From Vibrio sp. 10N.286.49.B1 (GTDB lineage Bacteria; Pseudomonadota; Gammaproteobacteria; Enterobacterales; Vibrionaceae): a DNA stretch of 64,000 nt. Below, one piece after another: positions 43,100-51,224 of the stretch. Numbering within the stretch: the stretch's first letter is position 1; every line of letters begins with the position of its first letter. The notes below the pieces were generated by a model. That model ran no database searches and was not told where the DNA came from. It was given only the letters and a program-made list of their open reading frames with translations. A program made the translations under genes and the position numbers. The stretch is from assembly GCF_002873335.1 (NCBI RefSeq), contig NZ_MCUW01000004.1, positions 112,536-176,535 of the forward strand, written 5' to 3'.

Positions 43100-43169
43100 G
43101 TCATCTATTGACAACGTAATATCAAAGCCTCAGAGTGAAGCCCCTAAATTCTCCCACGGGCAGTTACGT

Positions 43170-43601
43170 ATGAATTCACTTTATTTTCAACTATTTTGGC
43201 GTGAAAAACATGGCGTCATGCTTGAAGTAAACGGCGTACCTGATCTCCCTAAAAGATTGGAAGATGAGTTCACTCAGTGGATCAACAACCGTAAAAAAAT
43301 CATGAGCTTTGAGGTCAATCTACAGTCTTGGGTCAAGGTTGATGAAGATGGCTCCAGCACACACATCGAATTAAAACCCAACGGCACATTGACCGAGAAA
43401 GACCTATTTTCTGAAAAAAGTCTCGTTGGACAGTGGAAGGTCGTGGATGGCGTATTGCTGATGAGAGTTGCCGATAACGCAACCGTCGTTGAGTATCAGG
43501 TGGTGGGTAACCGGAGCCACAACATTCACTGTGGCGTGGTGCACATCGACGGGGTTGTGAACAACTACTGCAAGTTTGTTCAAGTGAAAAACTCGCAATA
43601 G
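43170..43601 (+). CDS. Hypothetical protein
   Basis: The frame gives 143 residues from ATG 43170. It is open back to a TTG at 43098, but that codon lies in the T run of the ula terminator. Neither start has a convincing ribosome site. The sequence looks genuine and soluble: an acidic helical part ('EVNGVPDLPKRLEDEF') and a beta-rich second half ('GQWKVVDGVLLMRVADNATV', 'CGVVHIDGVVNNYCKFVQVK'), reminiscent of a small beta-barrel. I recognise no family. Confidence 0.6.
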   Translation: MNSLYFQLFWREKHGVMLEVNGVPDLPKRLEDEFTQWINNRKKIMSFEVNLQSWVKVDEDGSSTHIELKPNGTLTEKDLFSEKSLVGQWKVVDGVLLMRVADNATVVEYQVVGNRSHNIHCGVVHIDGVVNNYCKFVQVKNSQ

Positions 43602-43632
43602 CGTTAGTCGTTAGTCTCTGGTGGTTGATGGT

Positions 43633-44277
43633 TTAAATCGAGCGTTGTACACACACTATCGTTTTCCAATAATCATAAAGACCCTCGATATTAGAAGAGC
43701 ACATTAAGCGCATTGCGCCCTTAATATGTTCTTCACTCCACGCCCACCATTTCATCTCTAAAAGTTGAGATATCTCAGCGTCCGTGAATCGGTAACGTAT
43801 GTGCTTCGCGGGGTTAGAGCCCACAATTGAGTATGGTGCGACATCTTTAGTCACGACAGCGCGGCTCGCAATAATGGCCCCATCTCCAACGGACACACCA
43901 CTCATAATCATCGCTTCTGTGCCAATCCAAACATCATTACCAATGACAGTATCACCGGAACGCTCAAAGCCATCATTCGCATCAGCAAAATTTTCGTTGT
44001 CTTGATAAAAGAATGGAAAGGTACTTACCCAGTTATTTTGATGCCCTTGATTTCCCGCCATCATAAACACCGCACCAGAGCCGATTGAGCAGTAACTTCC
44101 GATAATCAACTTATCAATATCCGTTCTATCCGCAAGTAAATAGCGCGCGCAATCGTCGAAGCTATGATTGTGGTAATAACCGGAATAGTAGCTGTGTTCT
44201 CCCACGAGAATATTAGGGTTTGTCACTTGTTCCTTCAGTGGTTTGCCCACAAAAGGGCTTTCAAAATAGTTGTCCAA
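43633..44277 (-). CDS. CatB/Vat-type xenobiotic acetyltransferase
   Basis: A 214-residue left-handed beta-helix enzyme very like type B chloramphenicol acetyltransferases: '[20 protein letters not shown]', 'FDDCARYLL', '[20 protein letters not shown]', then 'QGHQNNW' with the catalytic His, and '[20 protein letters not shown]'. Such genes usually travel as integron cassettes in vibrios. The start is a TTG at 44277 directly behind GGCGTTAAC, with no Shine-Dalgarno sequence, so expression may depend on the preceding GNAT gene 30 bp upstream. Whether it gives chloramphenicol resistance is unknown. Confidence 0.88.
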   Translation of the reverse strand: MDNYFESPFVGKPLKEQVTNPNILVGEHSYYSGYYHNHSFDDCARYLLADRTDIDKLIIGSYCSIGSGAVFMMAGNQGHQNNWVSTFPFFYQDNENFADANDGFERSGDTVIGNDVWIGTEAMIMSGVSVGDGAIIASRAVVTKDVAPYSIVGSNPAKHIRYRFTDAEISQLLEMKWWAWSEEHIKGAMRLMCSSNIEGLYDYWKTIVCVQRSI

Positions 44278-44307
44278 GTTAACGCCTCTTGTCTGTTTAC
44301 AACGTTG

Positions 44308-44766
44308 TTATGCGCGCTTGCTTAAGTAACTACGCACAAACCCAAACGCTTCGTCTTTCTCTTCTTTGTCGATTGACCAACCATTTTTTAGATAGAACTG
44401 GATGGCTTGTTCATTGTTCTGAAATGTCTCAAGGCGGTAGTGTGAGTGGCCAAGTAAAGACATTTCGTGTTCCACATAACCAAGGAGCATAGCACCAAAC
44501 CCTGACCGTTGAATTTGAGGCGAGACCATCAGAATATGAACAAAATCGTGTTCAAACACGCAATAGCCTTGGACAGTATCGTTCAATTCTAAGACGACAC
44601 AATTCAATAATTGTTTTTCAACTTCTTTGTCTGACTCACCACTGTTAATAAACCAGTCCACCCCTTCGTCACCTAAAAACGAGCGGTAACAGGTATTAAT
44701 CGTGTCTCTTGCTAACTGCTGAATGGACGCTAAATCCGATCGTTGAGCTTTTCTAATGTTTGCCAT
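44308..44766 (-). CDS. GNAT family N-acetyltransferase
   Basis: A 152-residue GNAT: 'MANIRKAQRSDLASIQQLAR' at the start, acetyl-CoA loop 'VSPQIQRSGFGAMLLGYVEH' and 'LETFQNNEQAIQFYLKNGW'. ATG 44766 follows AAAGGAAAAGCAAC. Its stop codon TAA lies within GCATAACAACG, and the next gene starts just after GGCGTTAAC, a layout similar to cassette boundaries. Substrate unknown. Confidence 0.87.
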   Translation of the reverse strand: MANIRKAQRSDLASIQQLARDTINTCYRSFLGDEGVDWFINSGESDKEVEKQLLNCVVLELNDTVQGYCVFEHDFVHILMVSPQIQRSGFGAMLLGYVEHEMSLLGHSHYRLETFQNNEQAIQFYLKNGWSIDKEEKDEAFGFVRSYLSKRA

Positions 44767-44850
44767 GTTGCTTTTCCTTTCGTAGTGCATAACGAATGCA
44801 GTTGCCATTAAACGAAATAATCCGCCTTAACTTCCTGATACTGCTTTTCA

Positions 44851-45307
44851 TTAAAGTAACTTGTAGAGCCTAAGACTATCTTGATGCTGGATACCATTTT
44901 CATAAATAGGCTCGGAATAGTGGCGTAGAAAGTAGTCTTTGACTACAGATTCAACACGAAAGCCAAGACGCTGATAATAGATTAGCTGATAACCAAACGT
45001 ACCCGTGCCAAGCTCGACGCGATTTATCCCTTTGCTTGGTAAGTGAGATAGCACAAACGTAAGCAGCTCAGAACCAAGACCCTGACCTTGATACGCTGGA
45101 TAGACGGAAACGTTATAGATTTCAGCAAGCGTTCGACTTTGAGGCTTCACCACACAAGCCGCAATGATTCGTCCATTATCAGATGCAGCAAAACACCATG
45201 AATCAGACAGATACGATGAGATACGATGAGATACGCACTTCAGAAGGGTCGGCTTCGAGGAGTAGTTCTAGCGGGATGTCATTACTTTTGACTTCGATAT
45301 AGTTCAT
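44851..45307 (-). pseudogene. GNAT acetyltransferase broken by a 10-bp tandem duplication
   Basis: From ATG 45307 the frame reads 'MNYIEVKSNDIPLELLLEAD', 'PSEVRISSYLIVSV' and stops. Removing one copy of ATACGATGAG (45211-45220 / 45221-45230) restores 'VRISSYLSDSWCFAASDNGR', 'IIAACVVKPQSRTLAEIYNV' and an intact 148-residue GNAT with loop 'VYPAYQGQGLGSELLTFVL'. The break is therefore one recent event, and precise loss of a copy would revert it. The C-terminal part alone (44851-45153) lacks the first beta strands and is unlikely to fold properly. Confidence 0.85.
45211..45230. repeat. 10-bp duplication that shifts the GNAT frame
   Basis: ATACGATGAG twice, followed by ATACG, which allows slippage. 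Confidence 0.9.
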
Positions 45308-45484
45308 TTTATATCCGGACATGGAGCGCTTAGCTCTGCTAATCTATGATCTAAGGTGCAAATATCACCGAGACCCGTTTTTTATTCGATTATAACAGTC
45401 CGCATAATTAATGCTGTGAGTACAAACGACTCTTAAGTGTGGCTCTGTTTGACACATTGGCAGCTATCAAATACTAAACAAAGA

Positions 45485-45505
45485 GGGCTAAGCAGCGCTT
45501 AACCC
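45485..45505 (-). terminator. Terminator of the leftward sugar operon
   Basis: Read leftwards, GGGTTAAGC pairs with GCTTAGCCC (one G-U pair) around GCT, followed by TCTTTGTTT. It is 33 bp after the last stop codon. Confidence 0.7.
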
Positions 45506-45537
45506 AGTACTTACCTCCTAATTGACTGAGAGTCTAC

Positions 45538-46383
45538 TTATAACAATTGCTGCTTAATAAAGCGCACTGATTTAGACAACCTCGCTTCTATTTCCTTTAG
45601 CGATAACAGGTCGGCTTTAGACTTGAGTCTTGTAGACCCACAAGTCAAACGCTCTAACGCATAAGGCGATTCAATACTAAAGAATGGAATGCTCTGCTGC
45701 TGTTTGGCAAATTGTAAAAGCTCTTTGTACTTTCCACTGCCTTCACCCAGCTCGCAACAACACCAAACGTTATTGCGTTGAGTTAGATCTTTCAGATGAA
45801 TATGCTCGGCAAAGTCCAAGCTCTTAACGGCATGCTCTAACACGTCTAAATTGGGCCGATGAGATAGGAAGTTACCAGGGTCAAAGTTTATGCCCATCCC
45901 CTCCGCTCCCCACTCTACGACAATCGATTTACCATCATCTGCATCGTTAAGCACATAAGGCTGAGTGTCACCGACGTTTTCGAGTAGTATCTTGATTCCT
46001 GATAGCCGCGCTAAATCAAATGCTTGTTTTGCAGCCTCTTGGAATTGCCTCAAGCTCGCATCTCGGGGCGCGTATAAGATAAGCCTTGGACACGGTAATT
46101 CTGCGCAGAACTGAACACGCTTAAGAAGTCGCTCAGCGCAATTATCTAAATTCAACTCACAATGTGCTGCCAGTGATGTACATCTCATCTGTTTGTTTGC
46201 CAACAGTTCTCTAATCCGCTTAGCCATCTCAGGTGAGAGGTCACCTTCAAGTAAGTCATAAACTGCGCCTTGAATGAAGGCCAGTTCAATGTTTCTAACC
46301 CCAATGTTCGCTATCGAATCAAGAGCTTGATCAAGGTCATACCCCGCATATGCCACCGTACTAATAGAGAAATCATAATGCAT
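45538..46383 (-). CDS. Sugar-phosphate isomerase/epimerase, xylose-isomerase-like TIM barrel
   Basis: A 281-residue AP-endonuclease-2-type barrel. Likely metal ligands are E in 'IKILLENVGDTQ', D in 'GINFDPGNFLS', H in 'EHIHLKDLTQ' and E in 'PFFSIESPYA'. Family members include EryC of the erythritol pathway and pentulose epimerases. It overlaps the tpiA-like gene by 11 bp and ends the operon rpiB-dhaK-dhaL-tpiA-this gene. With a TpiA and an RpiB homologue it recalls the three isomerases of Brucella erythritol use; a 3-epimerase for xylulose 5-phosphate is another option. Confidence 0.82.
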   Translation of the reverse strand: MHYDFSISTVAYAGYDLDQALDSIANIGVRNIELAFIQGAVYDLLEGDLSPEMAKRIRELLANKQMRCTSLAAHCELNLDNCAERLLKRVQFCAELPCPRLILYAPRDASLRQFQEAAKQAFDLARLSGIKILLENVGDTQPYVLNDADDGKSIVVEWGAEGMGINFDPGNFLSHRPNLDVLEHAVKSLDFAEHIHLKDLTQRNNVWCCCELGEGSGKYKELLQFAKQQQSIPFFSIESPYALERLTCGSTRLKSKADLLSLKEIEARLSKSVRFIKQQLL

Positions 46384-47164
46384 ATTCCTCTCCTTTTACC
46401 TGCTCGCTCACGATGGTTACCAGTGCGAGGTACCCTTCTGGTGTCCATGCTGCCCGCCCAACAAATAGCCCGTCGATGTTAGGTTGATTAATGAGAGAAC
46501 GGGCGTTTTCTTGATTAACGCTGCCTCCATAGAGCAACACCATTTGTGATGCCAACTCGCTGCCATAAAGTTCAACTAACGCTGACCTTATTGCTGCAAT
46601 GCCTTCTTCCGCTTGCTGTGTCGTCGCTGGAATACCCGTATCACCGATAGCCCAAACGGGCTCATAGGCGATAAGAAGGTTAGACGCTTGCGCGCCTGAA
46701 ACTTGATAAAGCGCAATCTTAACCTGACGAATAATGGACTCTTTAGAGACGCCCCACTGTTTCTCTTCTAGCGTGTCACCAACACAAACAAGTGGCTTAA
46801 GTCCGCTCTTTAATGCCAAGCGTACTTTTTGGTTCACGGTATCGTCGGTTTCCCCAAACCATTGACGGCGTTCCGAATGGCCGATCTCAACCAGCGTTGC
46901 ACCGATGTCTTTGGCCATCGCTGCAGACACCTCTCCGGTATACGCCCCACATTCTGCCCATCCGATGTTTTGTACACCGGTAAGGCAAGGTGTTTCAGAC
47001 ATGAAACGCATCACTTGTTCCACGTAGGGAAATGGTGGAATCAAAAAGGTCTGTATAGGCAAGTCTGATGTCAGCAGCGCCGGTTTTACCTCACGACAAT
47101 AGTGCTCGATCTCTTTGCCCGTTTTGTTCATTTTCCAGCTAGAGCCCAACCAGACTTTTTTCAT
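46373..47164 (-). CDS. tpiA: Triosephosphate isomerase homologue, second-copy type
   Basis: A 263-residue TIM with every catalytic residue: N13 and K14 in 'SSWKMNKTG', H96 in 'VEIGHSERRQWFGETDD', E168 in 'LIAYEPVWAIGDTG' and phosphate loop 'LLYGGSVNQEN'. It differs from housekeeping TpiA in being slightly longer and in lying in a sugar operon, like TpiA2/EryH and LerI, which isomerise L-erythrulose 1-phosphate. It could instead recycle dihydroxyacetone phosphate to glyceraldehyde 3-phosphate for the transketolase. It overlaps dhaL by four bases. Confidence 0.9.
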   Translation of the reverse strand: MKKVWLGSSWKMNKTGKEIEHYCREVKPALLTSDLPIQTFLIPPFPYVEQVMRFMSETPCLTGVQNIGWAECGAYTGEVSAAMAKDIGATLVEIGHSERRQWFGETDDTVNQKVRLALKSGLKPLVCVGDTLEEKQWGVSKESIIRQVKIALYQVSGAQASNLLIAYEPVWAIGDTGIPATTQQAEEGIAAIRSALVELYGSELASQMVLLYGGSVNQENARSLINQPNIDGLFVGRAAWTPEGYLALVTIVSEQVKGEEYAL

Positions 47165-47796
47165 ACGGTGGCTCCCTCTTCGATGTAGTCATCCATAAAC
47201 TGCAACATCAAAGACATCGAGATAGCCCCCGGATCCGGATAACCTAGTGAGCGTTCGCCAAGAGTTTTTGCTTTGCCCGTGGTCGCGATCATATCTTTGG
47301 TATCTTCAACTCCTTGCTGCGCTGCCTGTACAATTGAGGGAAGTGCCTGTTCCAGAGGAAGATCACTTAGTTCTTGGGCTTTTCTCGCCGCAGGAGCAAG
47401 GGCGTCTATCATAGTTTTCGCGCCTTCATCCGCCCCTCCTCTTTGCTTTATGCCAGCCAACCCTACTGCTAAAAACGTCGCTAGGACCTTCGTTGTGAGC
47501 TCCGTTTCTCCAACGACCGCTTTGCCTCCATTACGGAATAAGGTACCAAAGATGGCACCAGATGCCCCGCCCATAGTGGTCAATAGCTTAGTACCAACTT
47601 TTGAAAACACAGTGCCAACATCATTAGCTTCAAAACCTTGTTCAAGGTAATCATAAGTATTTTGAAAACCACGCTCAATTCCAAGCCCGTGGTCACCATC
47701 ACCAATAGCTTGGTCGACACGCGTTAACAAAGGTTCACTTTTCACCAATTGCTGAGACATGTACTTCAACATTTGTTTTAATTCAACACTGTTCAT
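47161..47796 (-). CDS. dhaL: Dihydroxyacetone kinase-type subunit L
   Basis: A 211-residue all-helical nucleotide-binding subunit. The magnesium-binding aspartates are in 'RVDQAIGDGDHGLGIERGF', and 'TTMGGASGAIFGTLFRNGGK' and 'LGYPDPGAISMSL' are DhaL motifs. ATG 47796 follows AAGGAGATAACG and lies two bases beyond the dhaK stop. No DhaM phosphotransferase gene is nearby, so direct ATP use (as in DerK/LerK kinases) is more likely than PTS-driven phosphorylation. Confidence 0.9.
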   Translation of the reverse strand: MNSVELKQMLKYMSQQLVKSEPLLTRVDQAIGDGDHGLGIERGFQNTYDYLEQGFEANDVGTVFSKVGTKLLTTMGGASGAIFGTLFRNGGKAVVGETELTTKVLATFLAVGLAGIKQRGGADEGAKTMIDALAPAARKAQELSDLPLEQALPSIVQAAQQGVEDTKDMIATTGKAKTLGERSLGYPDPGAISMSLMLQFMDDYIEEGATV

Positions 47797-47798
47797 CG

Positions 47799-48800
47799 TT
47801 ATCTCCTTAGTGCGAGTGATTGACAAGGCGCTTGATAGAGTGCTTTAAGTTCCGAATCGAGTTTTAAAACTGAGATTGACCACCCTGACATCTCCAAGGA
47901 TGTACAGTAACTGCCGATTAGATTATCGAACACCGCCACGCCACGCAGCGATAAGTAGTGATGCACAGCGCGATTAGTAATAAGTAGCTCCATTTGAGTG
48001 GAGGCTCCTAAATTATTGATAAGTAAGGCAACTTCATCACCTTCGACCAAACCAGCTTCAGCAAAAAGCGTGTCCATGACTTGAGTCACAACAGTGTCGG
48101 CGGATACTAGCGGTGTCTTTCCCACACCCGGCTCACCATGCAGCCCCATACCAATTTCAATTTGATCGTCTGCGATCTGGAAATTAAAATCGTCATTGCG
48201 AGGTATAGCGCAAGGACCCAATGCCACACCAATTGAACTCGTGTTTTGTCTTGCTTTTTCAGTCATAGCAACGACATGCTCAAAGCTATCGCCTCTTGTT
48301 GCTGATGCACCTGCTATTTTTAATACAAACAAAGCGCCGGCGATGCCTCTTCTCTCTTGCTCGTTTTCCTTGCAAGCAGAAATAACATCGTCGTTAATAC
48401 GAATGGTATGGCTGTTTATCCCTTCATCTTCGAGTAGCTCTGCGGCGATATCAAAGTTCATATTGTCGCCAGCATAGTTTCCATAAACAAAAACGACTCC
48501 GTTGGCAGGGTTCAACGCCTTAGCAGTTTCGAAGATGGCATCAGGTGTGGGCGCGGCAAAAACATCACCAACGGCGACGGCATCAGCTAAACCTTCACCA
48601 ACGTACCCGCCATACATAGGTTCATGACCTGCGCCTCCTCCCGTCAGCACAGCGACTTTGTTCTCAATGGGCGATTTTCTTATTGCACAGGTATAGTGAC
48701 CCACAGGCTCAAGATCGAATTGTGTCGCTGCGATGAAGCCATCAAACTGCTCCCTAGCAACGTCGTTTCTATTATTAATTAACTTCTTAGGCTTTCTCAT
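47799..48800 (-). CDS. dhaK: Dihydroxyacetone kinase-type subunit K
   Basis: A 333-residue DhaK subunit that binds short ketoses covalently through a histidine. H221 in 'IEIGMGLHGEPGV' is that residue; H59 in 'LTGGGAGHEP' and D112 in 'NYAGDNMNFD' complete the site. The usual motif is GGGSGHEP, so the Ser-to-Ala change is slight. Substrate could be dihydroxyacetone, erythrulose or another ketose with a dihydroxyacetone-like end. AAGGATCATCAA precedes the start. Confidence 0.92.
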   Translation of the reverse strand: MRKPKKLINNRNDVAREQFDGFIAATQFDLEPVGHYTCAIRKSPIENKVAVLTGGGAGHEPMYGGYVGEGLADAVAVGDVFAAPTPDAIFETAKALNPANGVVFVYGNYAGDNMNFDIAAELLEDEGINSHTIRINDDVISACKENEQERRGIAGALFVLKIAGASATRGDSFEHVVAMTEKARQNTSSIGVALGPCAIPRNDDFNFQIADDQIEIGMGLHGEPGVGKTPLVSADTVVTQVMDTLFAEAGLVEGDEVALLINNLGASTQMELLITNRAVHHYLSLRGVAVFDNLIGSYCTSLEMSGWSISVLKLDSELKALYQAPCQSLALRR

Positions 48801-48817
48801 TTGATGATCCTTAAACG

Positions 48818-49273
48818 TTAATGTGCTAGCAATTCGGCTTCGATGTCGCAGATCCGCTGAACTTTGGGTTTAGATGCCTCGTCAATATCTTCAGCTTTCA
48901 ACCATGCATCAAGGACCGTTTTCGCCAACTCAACACCAATAACGCGCTCGCCCATTGTAATAATTTGAGCACCGTTACTTTTTCGTGCCCGCGTGGCGGA
49001 AAAAACATCATGGCAAAGCGCAGCTCTAATGCCCGGAACTTTATTTGCTACAATTGATACGCCGATTCCAGTACCACAAATAATAATCCCGCGCTCATGG
49101 GTATTATCTACTATTTTTTGCGCAACCCTCTCAGCAACATCCGCATATAAATTCGTACCTCCTGACGGTGATTGACTGTAATCAATATATTTATAACCAA
49201 GAATTTCTAAATGCTTGCACAATTCCACCTTTAAATTAACCGCAGCATCATCACAACCTATTGCAATAACCAT
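48818..49273 (-). CDS. rpiB: RpiB/LacAB-family isomerase with altered active site
   Basis: A 151-residue RpiB-fold protein. The catalytic C66 is present ('RGIIICGTGIGVSIVANKVP'), but the motif usually read as G-x-D-H-A/V-G is 'GCDDAAV' (Asp9 instead of His), and the ring-opening His of E. coli RpiB aligns with Ser99 in 'RARKSNGAQ'. Loss of the ring-opening residue suggests an open-chain substrate, as for tetrulose-4-phosphate isomerases (EryI, DerI). ATG 49273 follows GGAGGTCTAT. First gene of the leftward arm. Confidence 0.88.
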   Translation of the reverse strand: MVIAIGCDDAAVNLKVELCKHLEILGYKYIDYSQSPSGGTNLYADVAERVAQKIVDNTHERGIIICGTGIGVSIVANKVPGIRAALCHDVFSATRARKSNGAQIITMGERVIGVELAKTVLDAWLKAEDIDEASKPKVQRICDIEAELLAH

Positions 49274-49673
49274 ATAGACCTCCGAAATTGAAAAAATCAA
49301 TTTAACTTACAAAACACAATAAAAGGTACTTCATTTTATCAACTATATATTTGAGTTTAGTCACAAAGAATTTATTAACTTATTTTTAATTATTTAAGAA
49401 TATTATTAAACTTTAAAAGTATATTTATAATTTAATCTTGAATACTTACTACCTTTATTAATAAAATAATATTCTTTTTTTGTACCTTAATAGCCTATTG
49501 AAATACATTATATTTAGTCTATTTGCGTGACTCAGATCGCGTTTGAAATACGATGGTTATTTTATACTCAATAGCAATTAACGGATGTTTTAATAAATTT
49601 GTTATTGGATGCGGTAGTAAATTAGTTAACACCAGTTACTAACTTGCATTCACAAGGAGAGAAAAAGCAAATT
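49274..49673. promoter_or_regulatory. 400-bp AT-rich divergent control region of the sugar cluster
   Basis: No gene. Very AT-rich with many A/T runs, so several -10-like elements occur. Near the regulator start, TTAGTTAACACCAGTTACTAA (about 49622-49642) contains the half-sites TTAGTTA and TTACTAA in inverted order, a candidate FadR-type operator. A weak CRP-like CGTGACTCAGATCGCG lies near 49525. Confidence 0.45.
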
Positions 49674-50327
49674 ATGAAGTTATCTGAGCAGGCATACAAT
49701 AAACTTAAGTGCATGATACTTGAGAACAAATTTCGAATAAATCAACAACTTCTCGTTGATGAAGCGGTCGAGATCTGTGGTTTTAGTAGAACGCCTGTCC
49801 GTGAAGCTCTGCTCCGGTTACAGCAAGATGGTTTGATTACATTGCACCCTAGACATGGCCTAAAGATATGCGCCTTGTCAAGACGTGACGTAGAAGAGCT
49901 TTACGAGTTAATCGCTCATCTTGAAGTAATAGCACTCGATATCTGCATGTCAAATGGGCTAACAAGTGAACAGTTAGATATATTACGAGACTATACTTAT
50001 AAAATGGCTGAAGCTCTGGACCAAAATGATATACAGCAATGGGCCATTCATGACTTTGCATTTCATGATCAAATATTTCAGTTCACTAAAAACTCAAGAC
50101 TAATTGAAACTGCTAGAAAATATAACGAACAAAATAAACGATGCAAGGATATCGTTATAAAGCTTAGACCACTACCATGGGATTCGATCATTGAACACAA
50201 CAAGCTGATCGACAACTTGGAATCTAGAAATATAAATGAAGCAAGAGAAATGCACTTGATACACTGGGAACAAATTTCCAAACAATTTATTGAGTTCTTA
50301 GATAATTATCATTTTTTAGATAATTAG
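49674..50327 (+). CDS. GntR-family regulator, FadR subfamily (FCD domain)
   Basis: A 217-residue regulator: winged helix 'MKLSEQAYNKLKCMILENKF', 'FSRTPVREALLRLQQDGLIT', then an all-helical FCD ligand domain ('AIHDFAFHDQIFQFTKNSRL', with the metal-binding D and H, and 'HNKLIDNL', 'MHLIHW'). ATG 49674 is preferred to a TTG ten codons upstream; AAGGAG lies 14 bases before it. It starts the rightward arm and probably controls both arms. FCD regulators often bind organic or sugar acids. Confidence 0.9.
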   Translation: MKLSEQAYNKLKCMILENKFRINQQLLVDEAVEICGFSRTPVREALLRLQQDGLITLHPRHGLKICALSRRDVEELYELIAHLEVIALDICMSNGLTSEQLDILRDYTYKMAEALDQNDIQQWAIHDFAFHDQIFQFTKNSRLIETARKYNEQNKRCKDIVIKLRPLPWDSIIEHNKLIDNLESRNINEAREMHLIHWEQISKQFIEFLDNYHFLDN

Positions 50328-50380
50328 ACACATACTAATTATTACATTTAAATTTTAATCCTAATAGAGGAGGTACACTT

Positions 50381-51205
50381 ATGCCAAAATTAAGTGTCCA
50401 TGAACTTTATCAATTAGCAAAAGAAGTACGCATTGATATTCTTGACATGGTTTACAAAGCTCAATCAGGACATATTGGTGGTTCTTTTTCAGCCGCAGAA
50501 ATAGTCACAACTTTGTATTTTAATGAGATGCAGAATCTCGACCCAACGAATCCAAGAAAGAGCAACCGAGATCGCTTTGTTTTATCCAAAGGCCACGCCT
50601 GCCCTGTTTGGTATTCCTGCTTGTCTCGACTTGGTTTCTTTGACAAAGAACACCTCGCGACACTAAGACAAATCAATAGCGTGTTGCAAGGTCATCCCGA
50701 TATGAAAAGTACCCCAGGCGTTGATATTACGACCGGCTCTTTAGGTCATGGTTGCGCAGCAGCAACAGGTATGGCCCTGGAAGGCAAAATGGCGCAAGAC
50801 GGCCGCCGCGTTTACTCGGTGCTTGGTGATGGCGAACTCAATGAGGGTGTGGTTTGGGAAACCACGATGGCGGCAGCCAAACATCAACTCGACAACCTCG
50901 TGTACTTTGTTGATAAAAACAACCTGCAAATGGACGGAACAAGCGACGAAATCATGCCATTGCTTAGCATTGAAGATAAGTTTCTTTCTTTTGGTTGGCA
51001 CGTTATCACAATTGATGGGCACAACATTGAACAAATTTTGCAGGCTCTGGATTCTGCTCGCGCCTTTAAAGGCAAGCCCACGTGTATCGTGGCGAACACA
51101 GTCAAAGGAAAAGGGGTAAGTTTTATGGAAGATGTTCGCAATTGGCATGGTAAGGCCCCTAGTGACCAAGAATTCCACGCTGCTCGTGCTGAGCTTGTCG
51201 CGTAA
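50381..51205 (+). CDS. Split transketolase, N-terminal subunit
   Basis: A 274-residue thiamine-diphosphate-binding subunit. The TPP motif is 'LGDGELNEGVVWE' through 'VDKNN', and 'SKGHACPVWYSCL', 'GSLGHGCAAATGMALEGK' are transketolase blocks. It corresponds to the first half of a normal ~660-residue enzyme. Two-gene transketolases include apulose-4-phosphate transketolase AptA/AptB of D-apiose catabolism; many others are unassigned. AGAGGAGGTACACTT is a strong ribosome site. The partner gene follows after 19 bp. Confidence 0.93.
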   Translation: MPKLSVHELYQLAKEVRIDILDMVYKAQSGHIGGSFSAAEIVTTLYFNEMQNLDPTNPRKSNRDRFVLSKGHACPVWYSCLSRLGFFDKEHLATLRQINSVLQGHPDMKSTPGVDITTGSLGHGCAAATGMALEGKMAQDGRRVYSVLGDGELNEGVVWETTMAAAKHQLDNLVYFVDKNNLQMDGTSDEIMPLLSIEDKFLSFGWHVITIDGHNIEQILQALDSARAFKGKPTCIVANTVKGKGVSFMEDVRNWHGKAPSDQEFHAARAELVA

Positions 51206-51224
51206 TAACCACGAGGAAAACTCA

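Noticed and set aside
43098..43169. Upstream extension of the hypothetical gene to a TTG start
   Set aside because: The TTG lies inside the T run of the ula terminator and has no ribosome site, though the added residues look somewhat protein-like, so the true start is uncertain.
44278..44313. True integron attC site
   Set aside because: Only 36 bp, with no extended imperfect palindrome and no integrase gene in the window; kept as a hypothesis, not as an annotated attachment site.
45538..49273. Classical PTS-dependent dihydroxyacetone operon (DhaKLM)
   Set aside because: No dhaM gene or DhaM-like domain is present, and the operon contains isomerases not found in that system.
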